A stretch of DNA of 64,000 bases, taken from assembly GCA_902801325.1 (NCBI GenBank), contig CADCHQ010000008.1, forward strand, positions 1 through 64,000. The letters are read 5' to 3'. The translations under genes and the position numbers were made by a program. The notes under the pieces are model-generated. The model worked only from the letters and a program-made list of their open reading frames with translations. It searched no databases and had not been told where the DNA came from. The stretch comes from an uncultured Bacteroidales bacterium. Its GTDB lineage: Bacteria > Bacteroidota > Bacteroidia > Bacteroidales > Bacteroidaceae. Position 1 is the stretch's first letter; the number at the start of each line of letters is the position of its first letter. This document shows, piece after piece, positions 32,916-41,300 of this stretch.

Positions 32916-33497
32916 ATGATACTCGGTTCTCATAACTCATGGTCATTCCTTCCGCCGAGGAAGTGGTGGCAGAAAGCATTGGCTTTCACGGCCAGATGCC
33001 AGCGACTGAACATCCAGGAACAGTATGCTCTTGGTGTCCGGTGCTTCGACCTCAGATTAAAGTTAATAGGCAAGCATTGGCATGTAGTCCATAATTCATT
33101 TGACTACGGCTTACTTGATGATGTCATGTATGACTTAGGATGGCTTCACAGGCTATGCAGAGAAGGAAGCATTTATATCCGAGTATTGCATGATGTTAGA
33201 AGAAGAAAAGACTATACGCTACATGATGTGACATTGTTCATAGAGTTGTGCAGAACACTTACTGCATACTATCCAGATTTCAAGTTCTGGTGTGGGAGAA
33301 ATCTCTACAACTGGCATGAAGACTACACCTTCGACTTCAAGCCACAATGCACCGAAATGTATTCATCGGTTTGTTCCCCTCGCATTATTGACGACTGGTT
33401 CCCTTTAATGTATGCAAAGAGAAATAACGCTTGGATAAGGCGTGAGGAATATAAGCCAGACGAGATACTGCTGATTGACTTTGTGGACATTTCATGA
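32916..33497 (+). CDS. PI-PLC-like phosphodiesterase (X domain)
   Basis: 193 aa from the ATG at 32916 (MILGSHNSWSFLPPRKWWQK). The GSHNSW start, then QYALGVRCFDLRLKL and WHVVHNSFDYG, match the X-box of phosphatidylinositol-specific phospholipase C: the two catalytic His (residue 6 and the one in VVHNS) and the Arg/Asp in CFDLR. It has no signal peptide and is shorter than full bacterial PI-PLC (about 300 aa), so it is a minimal domain. It may act on a cyclic or phosphodiester metabolite, or on host lipid after lysis. Confidence 0.75.
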   Translation: MILGSHNSWSFLPPRKWWQKALAFTARCQRLNIQEQYALGVRCFDLRLKLIGKHWHVVHNSFDYGLLDDVMYDLGWLHRLCREGSIYIRVLHDVRRRKDYTLHDVTLFIELCRTLTAYYPDFKFWCGRNLYNWHEDYTFDFKPQCTEMYSSVCSPRIIDDWFPLMYAKRNNAWIRREEYKPDEILLIDFVDIS

Positions 33498-33521
33498 ATT
33501 AAGAATTAAAAGAACAGAACT

Positions 33522-34016
33522 ATGAAAGCACCAGAGAAAATCTACCTACAAGTATGCGGAGATTGCGAAGAAAACGAATGCCAAAGTTGCAAGTTCGAGG
33601 ATTTAGAAGACAATGTGACTTGGAGCATAGACCCTATCTATTTTAAAGATATTGAGTACACCCGTACCGATGCCCTTATTGAAAAGGCTTGTGAATGGAT
33701 AAAGGAGAACATAACAAACAATCCCAATGCCAATAGCGTATTGGTACGCAATGGTTGTGTTACATTGGGGATGCTTATTGAAGATTTTAAGAAGCACATG
33801 AAAGGAGAATGTAATATGACAGAAATCAAAACAGGTAATTGTTATATGTGCCTAAAAGACAAGAGAGGCTATGACTCTTTTACAAAAGGGAAAATTTATG
33901 TAAGCCTTTATGACAATGCTCTTATCAATGATAACCACATCGAAGTAAAGGTAATGCCAAGCGATTGTTTTCGCATTGCTACTGACGATGAAATCAAAGC
34001 ACAGAAAGGAGAATAA
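33522..34016 (+). CDS. Apparent fusion of two mosaic phage modules
   Basis: 164 aa. Residues 1-98 (MKAPEKIYLQVCGDCEENEC... IEYTRTDALIEKACEWI ... HMKGE) match the gene at 34020. At 33798-33818 the usual junction GAAAGGAGAATAA-ACT-ATG has become GAAAGGAGAATGTAATATG, losing the TAA stop, so the frame runs on into a second module (MTEIKTGNCYMCLKDKRGYD...). It therefore looks like two former genes joined by junction mutation. Translation could also restart at 33816. Confidence 0.7.
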   Translation: MKAPEKIYLQVCGDCEENECQSCKFEDLEDNVTWSIDPIYFKDIEYTRTDALIEKACEWIKENITNNPNANSVLVRNGCVTLGMLIEDFKKHMKGECNMTEIKTGNCYMCLKDKRGYDSFTKGKIYVSLYDNALINDNHIEVKVMPSDCFRIATDDEIKAQKGE

Positions 34017-34019
34017 ACT

Positions 34020-34370
34020 ATGAACAAGCCAGATAAATACCTACAAGAAAAGATTGACTCGTTCACGAAGACTCATAAGGGAGAAGACCCAGAGGAAATT
34101 CTTGCCGATATGCGAGGAAAGAATCTTATAACAGATGCTATGACAGCAAACGAAGCACCAGAGAAAATTTATTTTACTCAAACTGAAAATGGAACACACT
34201 ATTATACAGAAGGCATTCCATTTGAACGAAATTATATTGAGTACACCCGTACTGATGCCCTTATTGAGAAGGCTTGTGGGTTTATTGCAGGAAATATGAA
34301 TCGTGACGGATATACGTTGCAGGCAAAAGCAAAGTTTATTAATGAATTTAAAAATTATATGAAAGGATGA
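34020..34370 (+). CDS. Mosaic phage protein ('EKIY...RTDALIEKAC' module)
   Basis: 116 aa. Charged N-terminus, then APEKIYFTQ and IEYTRTDALIEKACGFI, near-identical at DNA level over about 40 bp (34238-34278) with 33655-33695. Behind a perfect AAAGGAGAATAAACT leader. Function unknown. Confidence 0.68.
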   Translation: MNKPDKYLQEKIDSFTKTHKGEDPEEILADMRGKNLITDAMTANEAPEKIYFTQTENGTHYYTEGIPFERNYIEYTRTDALIEKACGFIAGNMNRDGYTLQAKAKFINEFKNYMKG

Positions 34371-34561
34371 ATGATCTGAAGAAAACAATCCTTGCACTGG
34401 CACCCGTCTGGTTGGTGCTGGTCATCGTATTCTATTTTGCTATTGGATGGAAGGCGCTGTGGGTCGTCTCTGTGCTATTTGTCATCGCCATCTTATTCAT
34501 CATCCTGATGTCTTACTGGTTCAAGCTCATAGAGAATTACTTCAATAAGAAAGGATGGTGA
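34367..34561 (+). CDS. Small two-helix membrane protein
   Basis: 64 aa, two membrane helices (TILALAPVWLVLVIVFYFAI and VVSVLFVIAILFIILMSYWF), ATGA-coupled to the upstream gene. Not recognised. Confidence 0.65.
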   Translation: MNDLKKTILALAPVWLVLVIVFYFAIGWKALWVVSVLFVIAILFIILMSYWFKLIENYFNKKGW

Positions 34562-34563
34562 CT

Positions 34564-34677
34564 ATGGACTGCCTTGATTGTAAACACATTTCGGAATATG
34601 GCTTCTGCATTGTTTGCTCAACCAAGCCATCGCCTACTGGAGACCCGAACACTTGTCCGTATTTTAAGATTAAATAA
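34564..34677 (+). CDS. 37-aa 4-Cys micro-protein
   Basis: MDCLDCKHISEYGFCIVCST then NTCPYFKIK: CxxC, CxxC, and a fifth Cys in 37 residues. Starts 2 nt after the previous stop. Likely a minimal zinc-binding fold. Confidence 0.55.
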   Translation: MDCLDCKHISEYGFCIVCSTKPSPTGDPNTCPYFKIK

Positions 34678-34685
34678 GAATAGCT

Positions 34686-35090
34686 ATGAAACTGATAGAC
34701 AAAGACGCTTTAGTAGCGGAGATAGATAGACAACAGATTGGTTATAATGTAGATGGTAAGCATTCTGTAGAGTACGACACGACAAGAAAGATTCTTAATA
34801 TCATAGACACCCTTGAAGTGAAAGGGGTGGACATGGAGAATAATGGTTGGATAGATTGTACAAAGCAAATGCCACCAGAGAAAAAACAGTATTCTGATAC
34901 ATTGCAAGGACATCGTGAATGGACTGAAAGTGATTTAGTTCTTGCATGGGACTCATTGTATGGATGCAGAGTAGATGCTACCAAAAATGGCAAGTGGATG
35001 TCAGAACAAAGAGGTGGTTATACAGGGCAACTTGTTCATGGAATAATTGCATGGAGACCTATACCTGAGTTTAGTGAAGAACTCCTATAA
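34686..35090 (+). CDS. DUF551-like mosaic phage protein
   Basis: 134 aa. The N-terminal 45 residues hold the NIIDTLEVKGVDM linker shared with 35307. The second half (GWIDCTKQMPPEKKQYSDTL ... DLVLAWDSLYGCRVDATKNG ... WRPIPE) follows the DUF551 pattern (W-I-x-V ... P ... W-x-P-x-P) found in many phages. Function unknown. Confidence 0.7.
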   Translation: MKLIDKDALVAEIDRQQIGYNVDGKHSVEYDTTRKILNIIDTLEVKGVDMENNGWIDCTKQMPPEKKQYSDTLQGHREWTESDLVLAWDSLYGCRVDATKNGKWMSEQRGGYTGQLVHGIIAWRPIPEFSEELL

Positions 35091-35110
35091 CACAGAAAGG
35101 AGAATAAACT

Positions 35111-35284
35111 ATGAAACTGATAATTAAGAATAGGTTTCTTCGCAAAGTAATTCTTTGTATTTTATGCCCGATTGTCTTTATATGGCTTGGCTCTTGCTGG
35201 TTTATTATAAAATTAGGCCATTGCCTTTGTGTAACGGGTAATTGGCTTAGCGGACACAGATTTTACGGGTACGATTGGAAGTAA
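35111..35284 (+). CDS. 57-aa membrane protein, paralogue B
   Basis: MKLIIKNRFLRKVILCILCP, one membrane helix, then KLGHCLCVTGNWLSGHRFYG. Paralogue of 32720-32902: both ends are conserved, the helix is diverged and Cys-enriched. Confidence 0.62.
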   Translation: MKLIIKNRFLRKVILCILCPIVFIWLGSCWFIIKLGHCLCVTGNWLSGHRFYGYDWK

Positions 35285-35306
35285 ATAATGAAAGGAGAAT
35301 AAAGTT

Positions 35307-35744
35307 ATGATACAAAAAGAATTTGCACAGGCATCCATTACTTATAGAAAATTTAGAGAACGATGTGGTATTAAAGACCCTGTAATGCTCGACGAGATTG
35401 AGGAAGCATATTTCAAAGGTGCTGAAGAAACATTTGCTCTTTGTCCTATGGAACTGATAAATAAAATTAGAGCAGAAGTAGAAAAGAAAACTCACGGAGA
35501 ACGAGGTTATAGTTCAGGAGATGCAGAATGTGGGTATCGAGATTGTGCAATAGATATTCTTTCTTTCCTCGATACACTCGAAGTGAAAGCGGTGAATTTG
35601 GATGAAAAAATAAAAGATTATATCTATGCTATACCACACGCAAAAACAGGTATTCCAAACGGTTGGAGATTGTCTTGGAACGAGGAAAATGTAATTGAAA
35701 TTGCCAAGCATTTCTATGAACTCGGATTACAGAAAGGAGACTGA
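35307..35744 (+). CDS. Mosaic phage protein ending in 'FYELGLQKGD' module
   Basis: 145 aa behind AAAGGAGAATAAAGTT. Modules: a helical start, CGYRDCAIDILSFLDTLEVK (shared linker with 34686), and AKHFYELGLQKGD, shared with 30589. The C-terminal AAAGGAGACTGA encodes KGD-stop and the ribosome site of the next gene. Confidence 0.7.
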   Translation: MIQKEFAQASITYRKFRERCGIKDPVMLDEIEEAYFKGAEETFALCPMELINKIRAEVEKKTHGERGYSSGDAECGYRDCAIDILSFLDTLEVKAVNLDEKIKDYIYAIPHAKTGIPNGWRLSWNEENVIEIAKHFYELGLQKGD

Positions 35745-35747
35745 ACT

Positions 35748-36428
35748 ATGAACTACGAACAAAAATATAACAAACTTGTTAATGCAGTAAAAATACTGAA
35801 AGAAACAAACCCTTCGGATGAAGGCATACAAAATTGGGTAAATGAGAATGTTCCCGAACTCCGAGAGGGCAGGGATGAGGAAATAAGGAAAGCTCTAATC
35901 AATGTTTTTGCTACACATAAAGATTATGAGATGTTTTTTGGTGTATCTGTAAAAGATATTCATGCTTGGCTTGAAAGACAAGACAAACAGAGGGCAAATT
36001 TAATAAATATTGATGCAATGGTATTGAAATATTCCAATACAAGAGAAAAAGAAACCAATAGTCTTCCTGTAAATTGTCAAATTAGGTCATATAGACAAGG
36101 CATCAATGATGCGTTGAATTTGTCATTAAATATTGAAAAGCAAGGCGAGCAAAATCCTGCTTGGAGTGAAGAGGATGATAGAACACTGGGCTATCTATTG
36201 GCCGTACTTGAAGACGGCATCCCTACCGACTCCGGTAAGATGGAAAAGATTGTCGATTGGCTTAAATCCCTTAAAAAAAGATACACTTGGAAGCCGAGTG
36301 ACGAGCAGATAAAAGCAATAAGACTTGCAAGGTCTTTTGTTACAGATGATTTTGGTGATAATCCTACATTGTCAGAAATACTTATAGAATTGGAAAAACA
36401 ATTAAATAAAATAAAAGATAAATTATGA
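35748..36428 (+). CDS. Gut-phage mosaic protein ('WSEEDDRTLGYLL...WKPSDEQ' family)
   Basis: 226 aa. N-terminal helical part, EEIRKALINVF module, then NPAWSEEDDRTLGYLLAVLE and KRYTWKPSDEQIKAIRLARS, a module pair I associate with many human-gut Bacteroidota phage proteins of unknown function. ATGA overlap with the next micro-gene. Confidence 0.72.
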   Translation: MNYEQKYNKLVNAVKILKETNPSDEGIQNWVNENVPELREGRDEEIRKALINVFATHKDYEMFFGVSVKDIHAWLERQDKQRANLINIDAMVLKYSNTREKETNSLPVNCQIRSYRQGINDALNLSLNIEKQGEQNPAWSEEDDRTLGYLLAVLEDGIPTDSGKMEKIVDWLKSLKKRYTWKPSDEQIKAIRLARSFVTDDFGDNPTLSEILIELEKQLNKIKDKL

Positions 36429-36559
36429 AACCAAATCAGTTTATTGAAGATGTGCGGACAAACACTATAAGCGAGTGTTTCTACTGCACAAAAGAGAACA
36501 AGGATTGTTATGTTTGTGAATGGCAAGGATTAGTCCAAAGATTAGCCCGTAAGGGATAG
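36425..36559 (+). CDS. 44-aa 4-Cys micro-protein
   Basis: MKPNQFIEDVRTNTISECFY then CTKENKDCYVCEW: CxxC and CxxC separated by 6 residues. ATGA-coupled to the gene upstream, which supports translation. Confidence 0.55.
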   Translation: MKPNQFIEDVRTNTISECFYCTKENKDCYVCEWQGLVQRLARKG

Positions 36560-36583
36560 TATTAACTTATTAATTTTACCGCT

Positions 36584-36688
36584 ATGAAGAAATTCAGTGA
36601 ATGGAACTGGAAGGTGCGCTATCTTACCTATCTGTTGGTGGCCGCCGCAATCGTGTTTGGTCTTGCTGCTCTGAGCACGCTGACATGA
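36584..36688 (+). CDS. 34-aa single-pass membrane micro-protein
   Basis: MKKFSEWNWKVRYLTYLLVA and a further hydrophobic stretch ending STLT: short cytoplasmic basic part, one membrane helix. Start context 'TTACCGCTATG'. Confidence 0.5.
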   Translation: MKKFSEWNWKVRYLTYLLVAAAIVFGLAALSTLT

Positions 36689-36697
36689 TTGCTAACC

Positions 36698-36722
36698 GGG
36701 AGGGGGCGAAATGCCCTCTCCC
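36698..36722 (+). terminator. Strong hairpin without T-run
   Basis: GGGAGGGGGC / GCCCTCTCCC around loop GAAAT, one mismatch/wobble. It lies between a micro-gene and the 158-aa gene. Only TT follows, so it may be an attenuating or mRNA-protecting hairpin and not a classic terminator. Confidence 0.4.
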
Positions 36723-36742
36723 TTAACAATCAAGTTAAGAGA

Positions 36743-37219
36743 ATGGAAAGCTGTAGTTTAAAACCAGAATGGTCGATAAACGACCCCATCTGGCTTGTGC
36801 GCATCAGTATCTCGATGCTGCATTATCCTAACATTCCCGACAAGACGGTTTATTTCCGATGCCGCATGACTTACGATTTCGTTTGCAGGTGGTTATGGTA
36901 TTGGGAATACCTGCAAGCAAGAATAAAGGTTGCCAACCCTCACAGGATTGTAAACCTGACTGTTGGCAGGATGGATTCCAAAATCCTCCTTGGCCAGGAT
37001 TTTATAGATCATCGAAGGGTGAAACTTCTTCAGAGCCGGAACAGGAAGTTGAACGAGTTAATAAATACCCCGTTCGATGATGACCTGTTCGGCTTCAAAA
37101 GCCAAGAGCTGAAAGCGAGAATCAGCAAACTTAAGTCTGAGATCGAGGCATTAGAGCATGGTGAAGTTACTTTCCCAGTCCTTCCCGATTTCGTAAACGA
37201 GGTTAAGGAGTGGATCTGA
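36743..37219 (+). CDS. Hypothetical protein, last rightward gene before the fibre block
   Basis: 158 aa from the ATG at 36743 (MESCSLKPEWSINDPIWLVR), behind AAGTTAAGAGA; the frame upstream contains the hairpin. Trp/Tyr-rich N-terminus, charged coiled coil near 120-145. Not recognised. Convergent with the - strand block that follows. Confidence 0.68.
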   Translation: MESCSLKPEWSINDPIWLVRISISMLHYPNIPDKTVYFRCRMTYDFVCRWLWYWEYLQARIKVANPHRIVNLTVGRMDSKILLGQDFIDHRRVKLLQSRNRKLNELINTPFDDDLFGFKSQELKARISKLKSEIEALEHGEVTFPVLPDFVNEVKEWI

Positions 37220-37239
37220 CAGCCTTCAATATTATTTTT

Positions 37240-37350
37240 TCATTCTTCTTCCTCCTCTCTGTCTTTCTTGTTAAACCTGCGATAGAGTATTTCCATCTTG
37301 ACTAACTCTGCTGCGATAAAAACGCAAATCATAAGTATTGCCACCTTCAT
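37240..37350 (-). CDS. 36-aa membrane micro-protein next to holin
   Basis: MKVAILMICVFIAAELVKME, one membrane helix, then a basic and finally Glu-rich tail. It starts inside the holin stop (ATGA). Its size, topology and place suggest a lysis helper such as a tiny spanin-like or pinholin-modulating peptide, but no signature proves that. Confidence 0.5.
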   Translation of the reverse strand: MKVAILMICVFIAAELVKMEILYRRFNKKDREEEEE

Positions 37351-37856
37351 TGCTGTTCCTTATTGTTATCGTTTGTCACTCCTTCATCAACGGCATCCGT
37401 CGCCTCTTCCTTCTGGTTAATGTACTGGTACAAGTATGGAATCTTCTTCGTAAACTCCAACGACAGCACATGGTATAGGAAACCGAGCAAGGCATCGGCA
37501 GGGCTTCCGTCCTTTGCCATGTCACGCAGGTTGCGAAGGATCCTCACGCCATAGAAATAGCACGCCGCATAGATTATCATCGACACGCACTGCACAGCAC
37601 CTTCGTGGTTGCCTTGCAGCCGACCTATGATATAGATAAACGCCACCACGCCGAAGAGTATGATAGCCTCATAGAAGCACTGCCACATCTTCCTCCAACT
37701 AAACTTTTCGTGGTAAACCCACATCCCACAGAACAGACCAATGATGAAATTCGCACCCAACAGCCATACCAAGGCAAACACGTTGTTCGCTATCGGGTGG
37801 AGATAAGCCGCAACACCTGTCAGTACGGCAACAACGAAACTTCTCAACTCTTGCAT
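37347..37856 (-). CDS. Phage holin family protein
   Basis: 169 aa with about four hydrophobic helices (VAVLTGVAAYL, VFALVWLLGANFIIGLFCGM, EAIILFGVVAFIYIIGRLQ, VSMIIYAACYFYGVRIL) and a charged C-terminus, fitting the Bacteroidota holin families. It would form lesions in the inner membrane to trigger lysis. No endolysin is recognisable beside it. Confidence 0.7.
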   Translation of the reverse strand: MQELRSFVVAVLTGVAAYLHPIANNVFALVWLLGANFIIGLFCGMWVYHEKFSWRKMWQCFYEAIILFGVVAFIYIIGRLQGNHEGAVQCVSMIIYAACYFYGVRILRNLRDMAKDGSPADALLGFLYHVLSLEFTKKIPYLYQYINQKEEATDAVDEGVTNDNNKEQQ

Positions 37857-37875
37857 ATCTATTGTTTTTGTTTGG

Positions 37876-38100
37876 TTAGTATACGATTAAGAAGATTATC
37901 AATGCGTTTACCACTGCCCCAGCACCGCTACAGAGGGAATACCGATAAAGGTCGTCTGCCTCGATAGCAAAACCTCCCTTCTTGCTCTGCCATTGCTCCC
38001 TCAGTGCCATGATGGTCATGCCAAGGCCACTGAACAACACTCCCAACACAAAGGCAAGCACACAACCCACCTTGTTCCTTAAATCACGATTGTACTTCAT
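37876..38100 (-). CDS. Small two-helix membrane protein
   Basis: 74 aa from the ATG at 38100 (MKYNRDLRNKVGCVLAFVLG). Two membrane helices separated by a charged loop. A longer frame to 38265 exists but overlaps the 95-aa gene; the short form overlaps it by 17 nt. Probably part of the lysis group. Confidence 0.65.
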   Translation of the reverse strand: MKYNRDLRNKVGCVLAFVLGVLFSGLGMTIMALREQWQSKKGGFAIEADDLYRYSLCSGAGAVVNALIIFLIVY

Positions 38101-38371
38101 TGTCTTCAATATTTTCAAATTCGACATACTCTTTATTCTCTTCGCTATTTTCCTCTGGGTAGTACTGGTAGTACCCCTCTGGAATGTCAATCTCTTCAAA
38201 GTCCTCTGGAACATCTTTGTGAGGTTCGTCGAGTTTGACACCATCAATGTAGTAGGAGTAGCCAAGTGCTATCTCTTCTCCGAAAAGTTCTTCTGTTCCT
38301 TTTCTCTTAAAAATCTTACCTTCATCAGCCTTGATTAAGGTGTAATCATAAGTTGTTGTGTCTATTGTCAT
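38084..38371 (-). CDS. Acidic small protein after the giant fibre
   Basis: 95 aa, very acidic second half (Glu/Asp/Tyr-rich, for example YYPEENSEENKEYVEFENIE). It follows the fibre gene by 11 nt, a place often held by fibre-assembly or fibre-tip proteins. Not recognised. Confidence 0.65.
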   Translation of the reverse strand: MTIDTTTYDYTLIKADEGKIFKRKGTEELFGEEIALGYSYYIDGVKLDEPHKDVPEDFEEIDIPEGYYQYYPEENSEENKEYVEFENIEDNEVQS

Positions 38372-38382
38372 AATTGTAAGAA

Positions 38383-41300
38383 TTAATAATGTGCTACTAC
38401 TACTCCATCCACAATAAACTCTCCGTTATTATTTACAGTTGCTCCATACATATAACTTGCCCAAGTAGCCCAATTCGTTGCCGCTTTATAAGTAGCGAGG
38501 CTATCAGAAGGAACATATATTTTTAAGTTACTTGTAGAGTTCCAGAAAGCATTTGAACCTAATGTGGGAGGCGTAGTAGGAAGAATATATGCTGTCAATG
38601 CACCTCCTCTATAACTAACAAGATGGTTTCCTATAGATGTTACTCCACTTCCTATGGTTAGTGTACTTATAGTAGAAATTCTTGAAAACGCAGCCTCGCC
38701 AATAGTTGTAACACTATTTGGAACTACCGCAGATGTCAAGTTTGTATAAGAAAAGGCATTCGCTCCAATACTTGTTATATTATTGTGAAATGTTATAGTA
38801 GTAAGGTCTCTAAAATAATGACATGCGTAAGTTCTTATGCTCGTAACAGAATTAGGCACTACAATAGAAGTTGCAAGTTCATTATTTATAGTTACCCTTG
38901 ACGCCCTAATTGCTGGACAAGAATTAGAACCCATTATTTTATTAAATACACTTTCTACATCTGGATAATTAACAACAATAGATGTTGCCATATTTCCAAT
39001 CGCATTCGCAGAAAACGAAACCGTGCCTCTTCCCATATTAAGTAAAGCAAAGTTTGTACTATTGCTAACGGCATAAGAGCCAAAAGTTGTCAAAGTATCT
39101 GGCAAGGTTAAAGATGTAATACCATTATCAGCAAAAGCATAATCACCAATAGTAGTAATACCTTCTGGAATAGTAACAGAAGTTATATTTTTACAATACC
39201 TAAAAGAACTCGGTGCAATCGCACCTGTTGTTCCTTCTGGAATAACAACATTCGTCAATTCGACTCCGTTTAAGAATAAATGTCTCGGTAATGTGTTAGT
39301 TTGGTTGGAAAAAGGATGGTGAGTCGCAGTCACTGATATGTGAATCCACTGTGAGATACTTTTAATGTGTATATTAACCAATGCACTATCTACAGCAAAA
39401 GCATACATACCAATAGCAGCCAACCCAGAACCAATTTTAACTACTCTCAACGAAGTACAATTTTGGAACGCGCCCTGCCCTAAACTTGTAACTGAGTCTG
39501 GAATTTCAATCTCTTCAAGAGAAGAACAATCAAAGAATGTGTATGCAAGAGATGTGATTTTCGATGGGAGTTTAACTGACCTTAAATTTGTCCATCCTCT
39601 AAAGCATCCAGAACCAGAAGTCGAACCTCCCAATGATGTCAAACTATCAAAATATTGCAATTCATCAAACGATGTCCCTTCGGTACTATACTCACTACCA
39701 TACAAATGAGCAAATGAAGTCAGATTTTTGACACTACTATGTAATATATCTTCAAGGAGATATGTTTTTTGCCAAGTGGTTCCATCGTACACATCATAGC
39801 GAGAATATATAACATTGGATGGGATTCCTGCCTCTGCGGTATCTGCATCAGCCTTTGAAGATGTAATAACTTGATTTATGGTTGCGCTTGACTGATATCT
39901 ATCAAGACAAATCTTATGCATCACCGGGTCTTTGAACTTTATATAAGCAGTTTCATAAGTCAAATCACTAAAAACATCCCTATAATTAATATAACCTTTG
40001 TCCATGTGACCAGAAATGACAATATTGCCAGTTCTATTATTATAAGTATCACCAGCATTGTTATATTCGACCCAACCGAAATCATTTGGATTATCAACTA
40101 CAAATTGGGCGAAATTACCAAATGTGCTAAACTGCTGTGGAGTCATATTCTCCGTAAGCAGGTCAAACCAAGAGATGTAATAGGCATCGGTTACAATAGG
40201 ACTCGCCTGTGTTTTATTGTAAAGAACACTTTCAATAAAATCGAAGAACTTTCCTGTCTGGTCAAGGTGCTGTAGGTTGGACATATAGACAGACCTAATG
40301 CCATTCCAACTTTCAAGAGAGAGGGTTGTCAGACGAGGCATATTGTTCAACCAAAGTGATTGCAATGTCGATGGGAGATACAAGGTCACTATTCGTGAAC
40401 CTGTGCCAATGAGTACATTGGGGATTTGCGTTCCATCGAGATACACATCTTTGAGTCTTGGACAAGTCTTTAGGTCAAGGTCTTTCTTGATACTTGCAAC
40501 CCCCCTCGCATTAAGAGTAACGAGTGAATAGCAATTAGACACGCTAAGTTGCTGTGCATTGAAATCTATAGTGTCGCTTTCATCATCATTGTCGAGGTCT
40601 TTCCCAAGTTGTAGTATTTGTAACCTATCCGATGTTATGCTAAATGGAATTGGCGTCTGTTCGCTTGCGCCACGAGTACTTAATGCCATTTTGTGCAAAT
40701 CGCCAAGGTTAGTAAGGTAGTTCAAACCATTCAAATAGTTAGTTGTTGTACCATTGGCTGCAAGAAGAATTTGTATTGTATCTCCAGCGTCTACCTTTGT
40801 CGGAACGGACGGATAATCCGTGCTACCCATAGCGCATACAGGATAGTAATTGATTGCTGGGGTAAAGTTGAATGTAAAATTGCTTGCAAGGGTAAACTCT
40901 GCTCGACCGAATCCCGTTGTAGAACCAGTCATACCATTCAAGCGATACTTTGAGTAAATGTAGGCAAGTCTTCTCTCAACCCACTGACGTTCACACTGAT
41001 ATTGGTCTCCCAATGCCTGCGTCAAGGGTAGTACATTATTGTAGGTTCTATCGAACACCTCTACCCAAGGGATGATATACTTGAAATCTCTATCGAAATT
41101 GTAGCCATTGATTCCAAAGTATTGTGCCGATTGCGCCCAGAAATAATAATCCACGACGTTGTATGTTCGTTGCCAATGGTAGTCACCTCCTACATTGAGC
41201 GTAGTTGCCATACTATCAAAAGCAGAGTCTAATCTTACAAACATCGCTGCAATATCACTCTGGAGATAGTCTCTGACAAGTGTCCAGAACACACTTGAAC

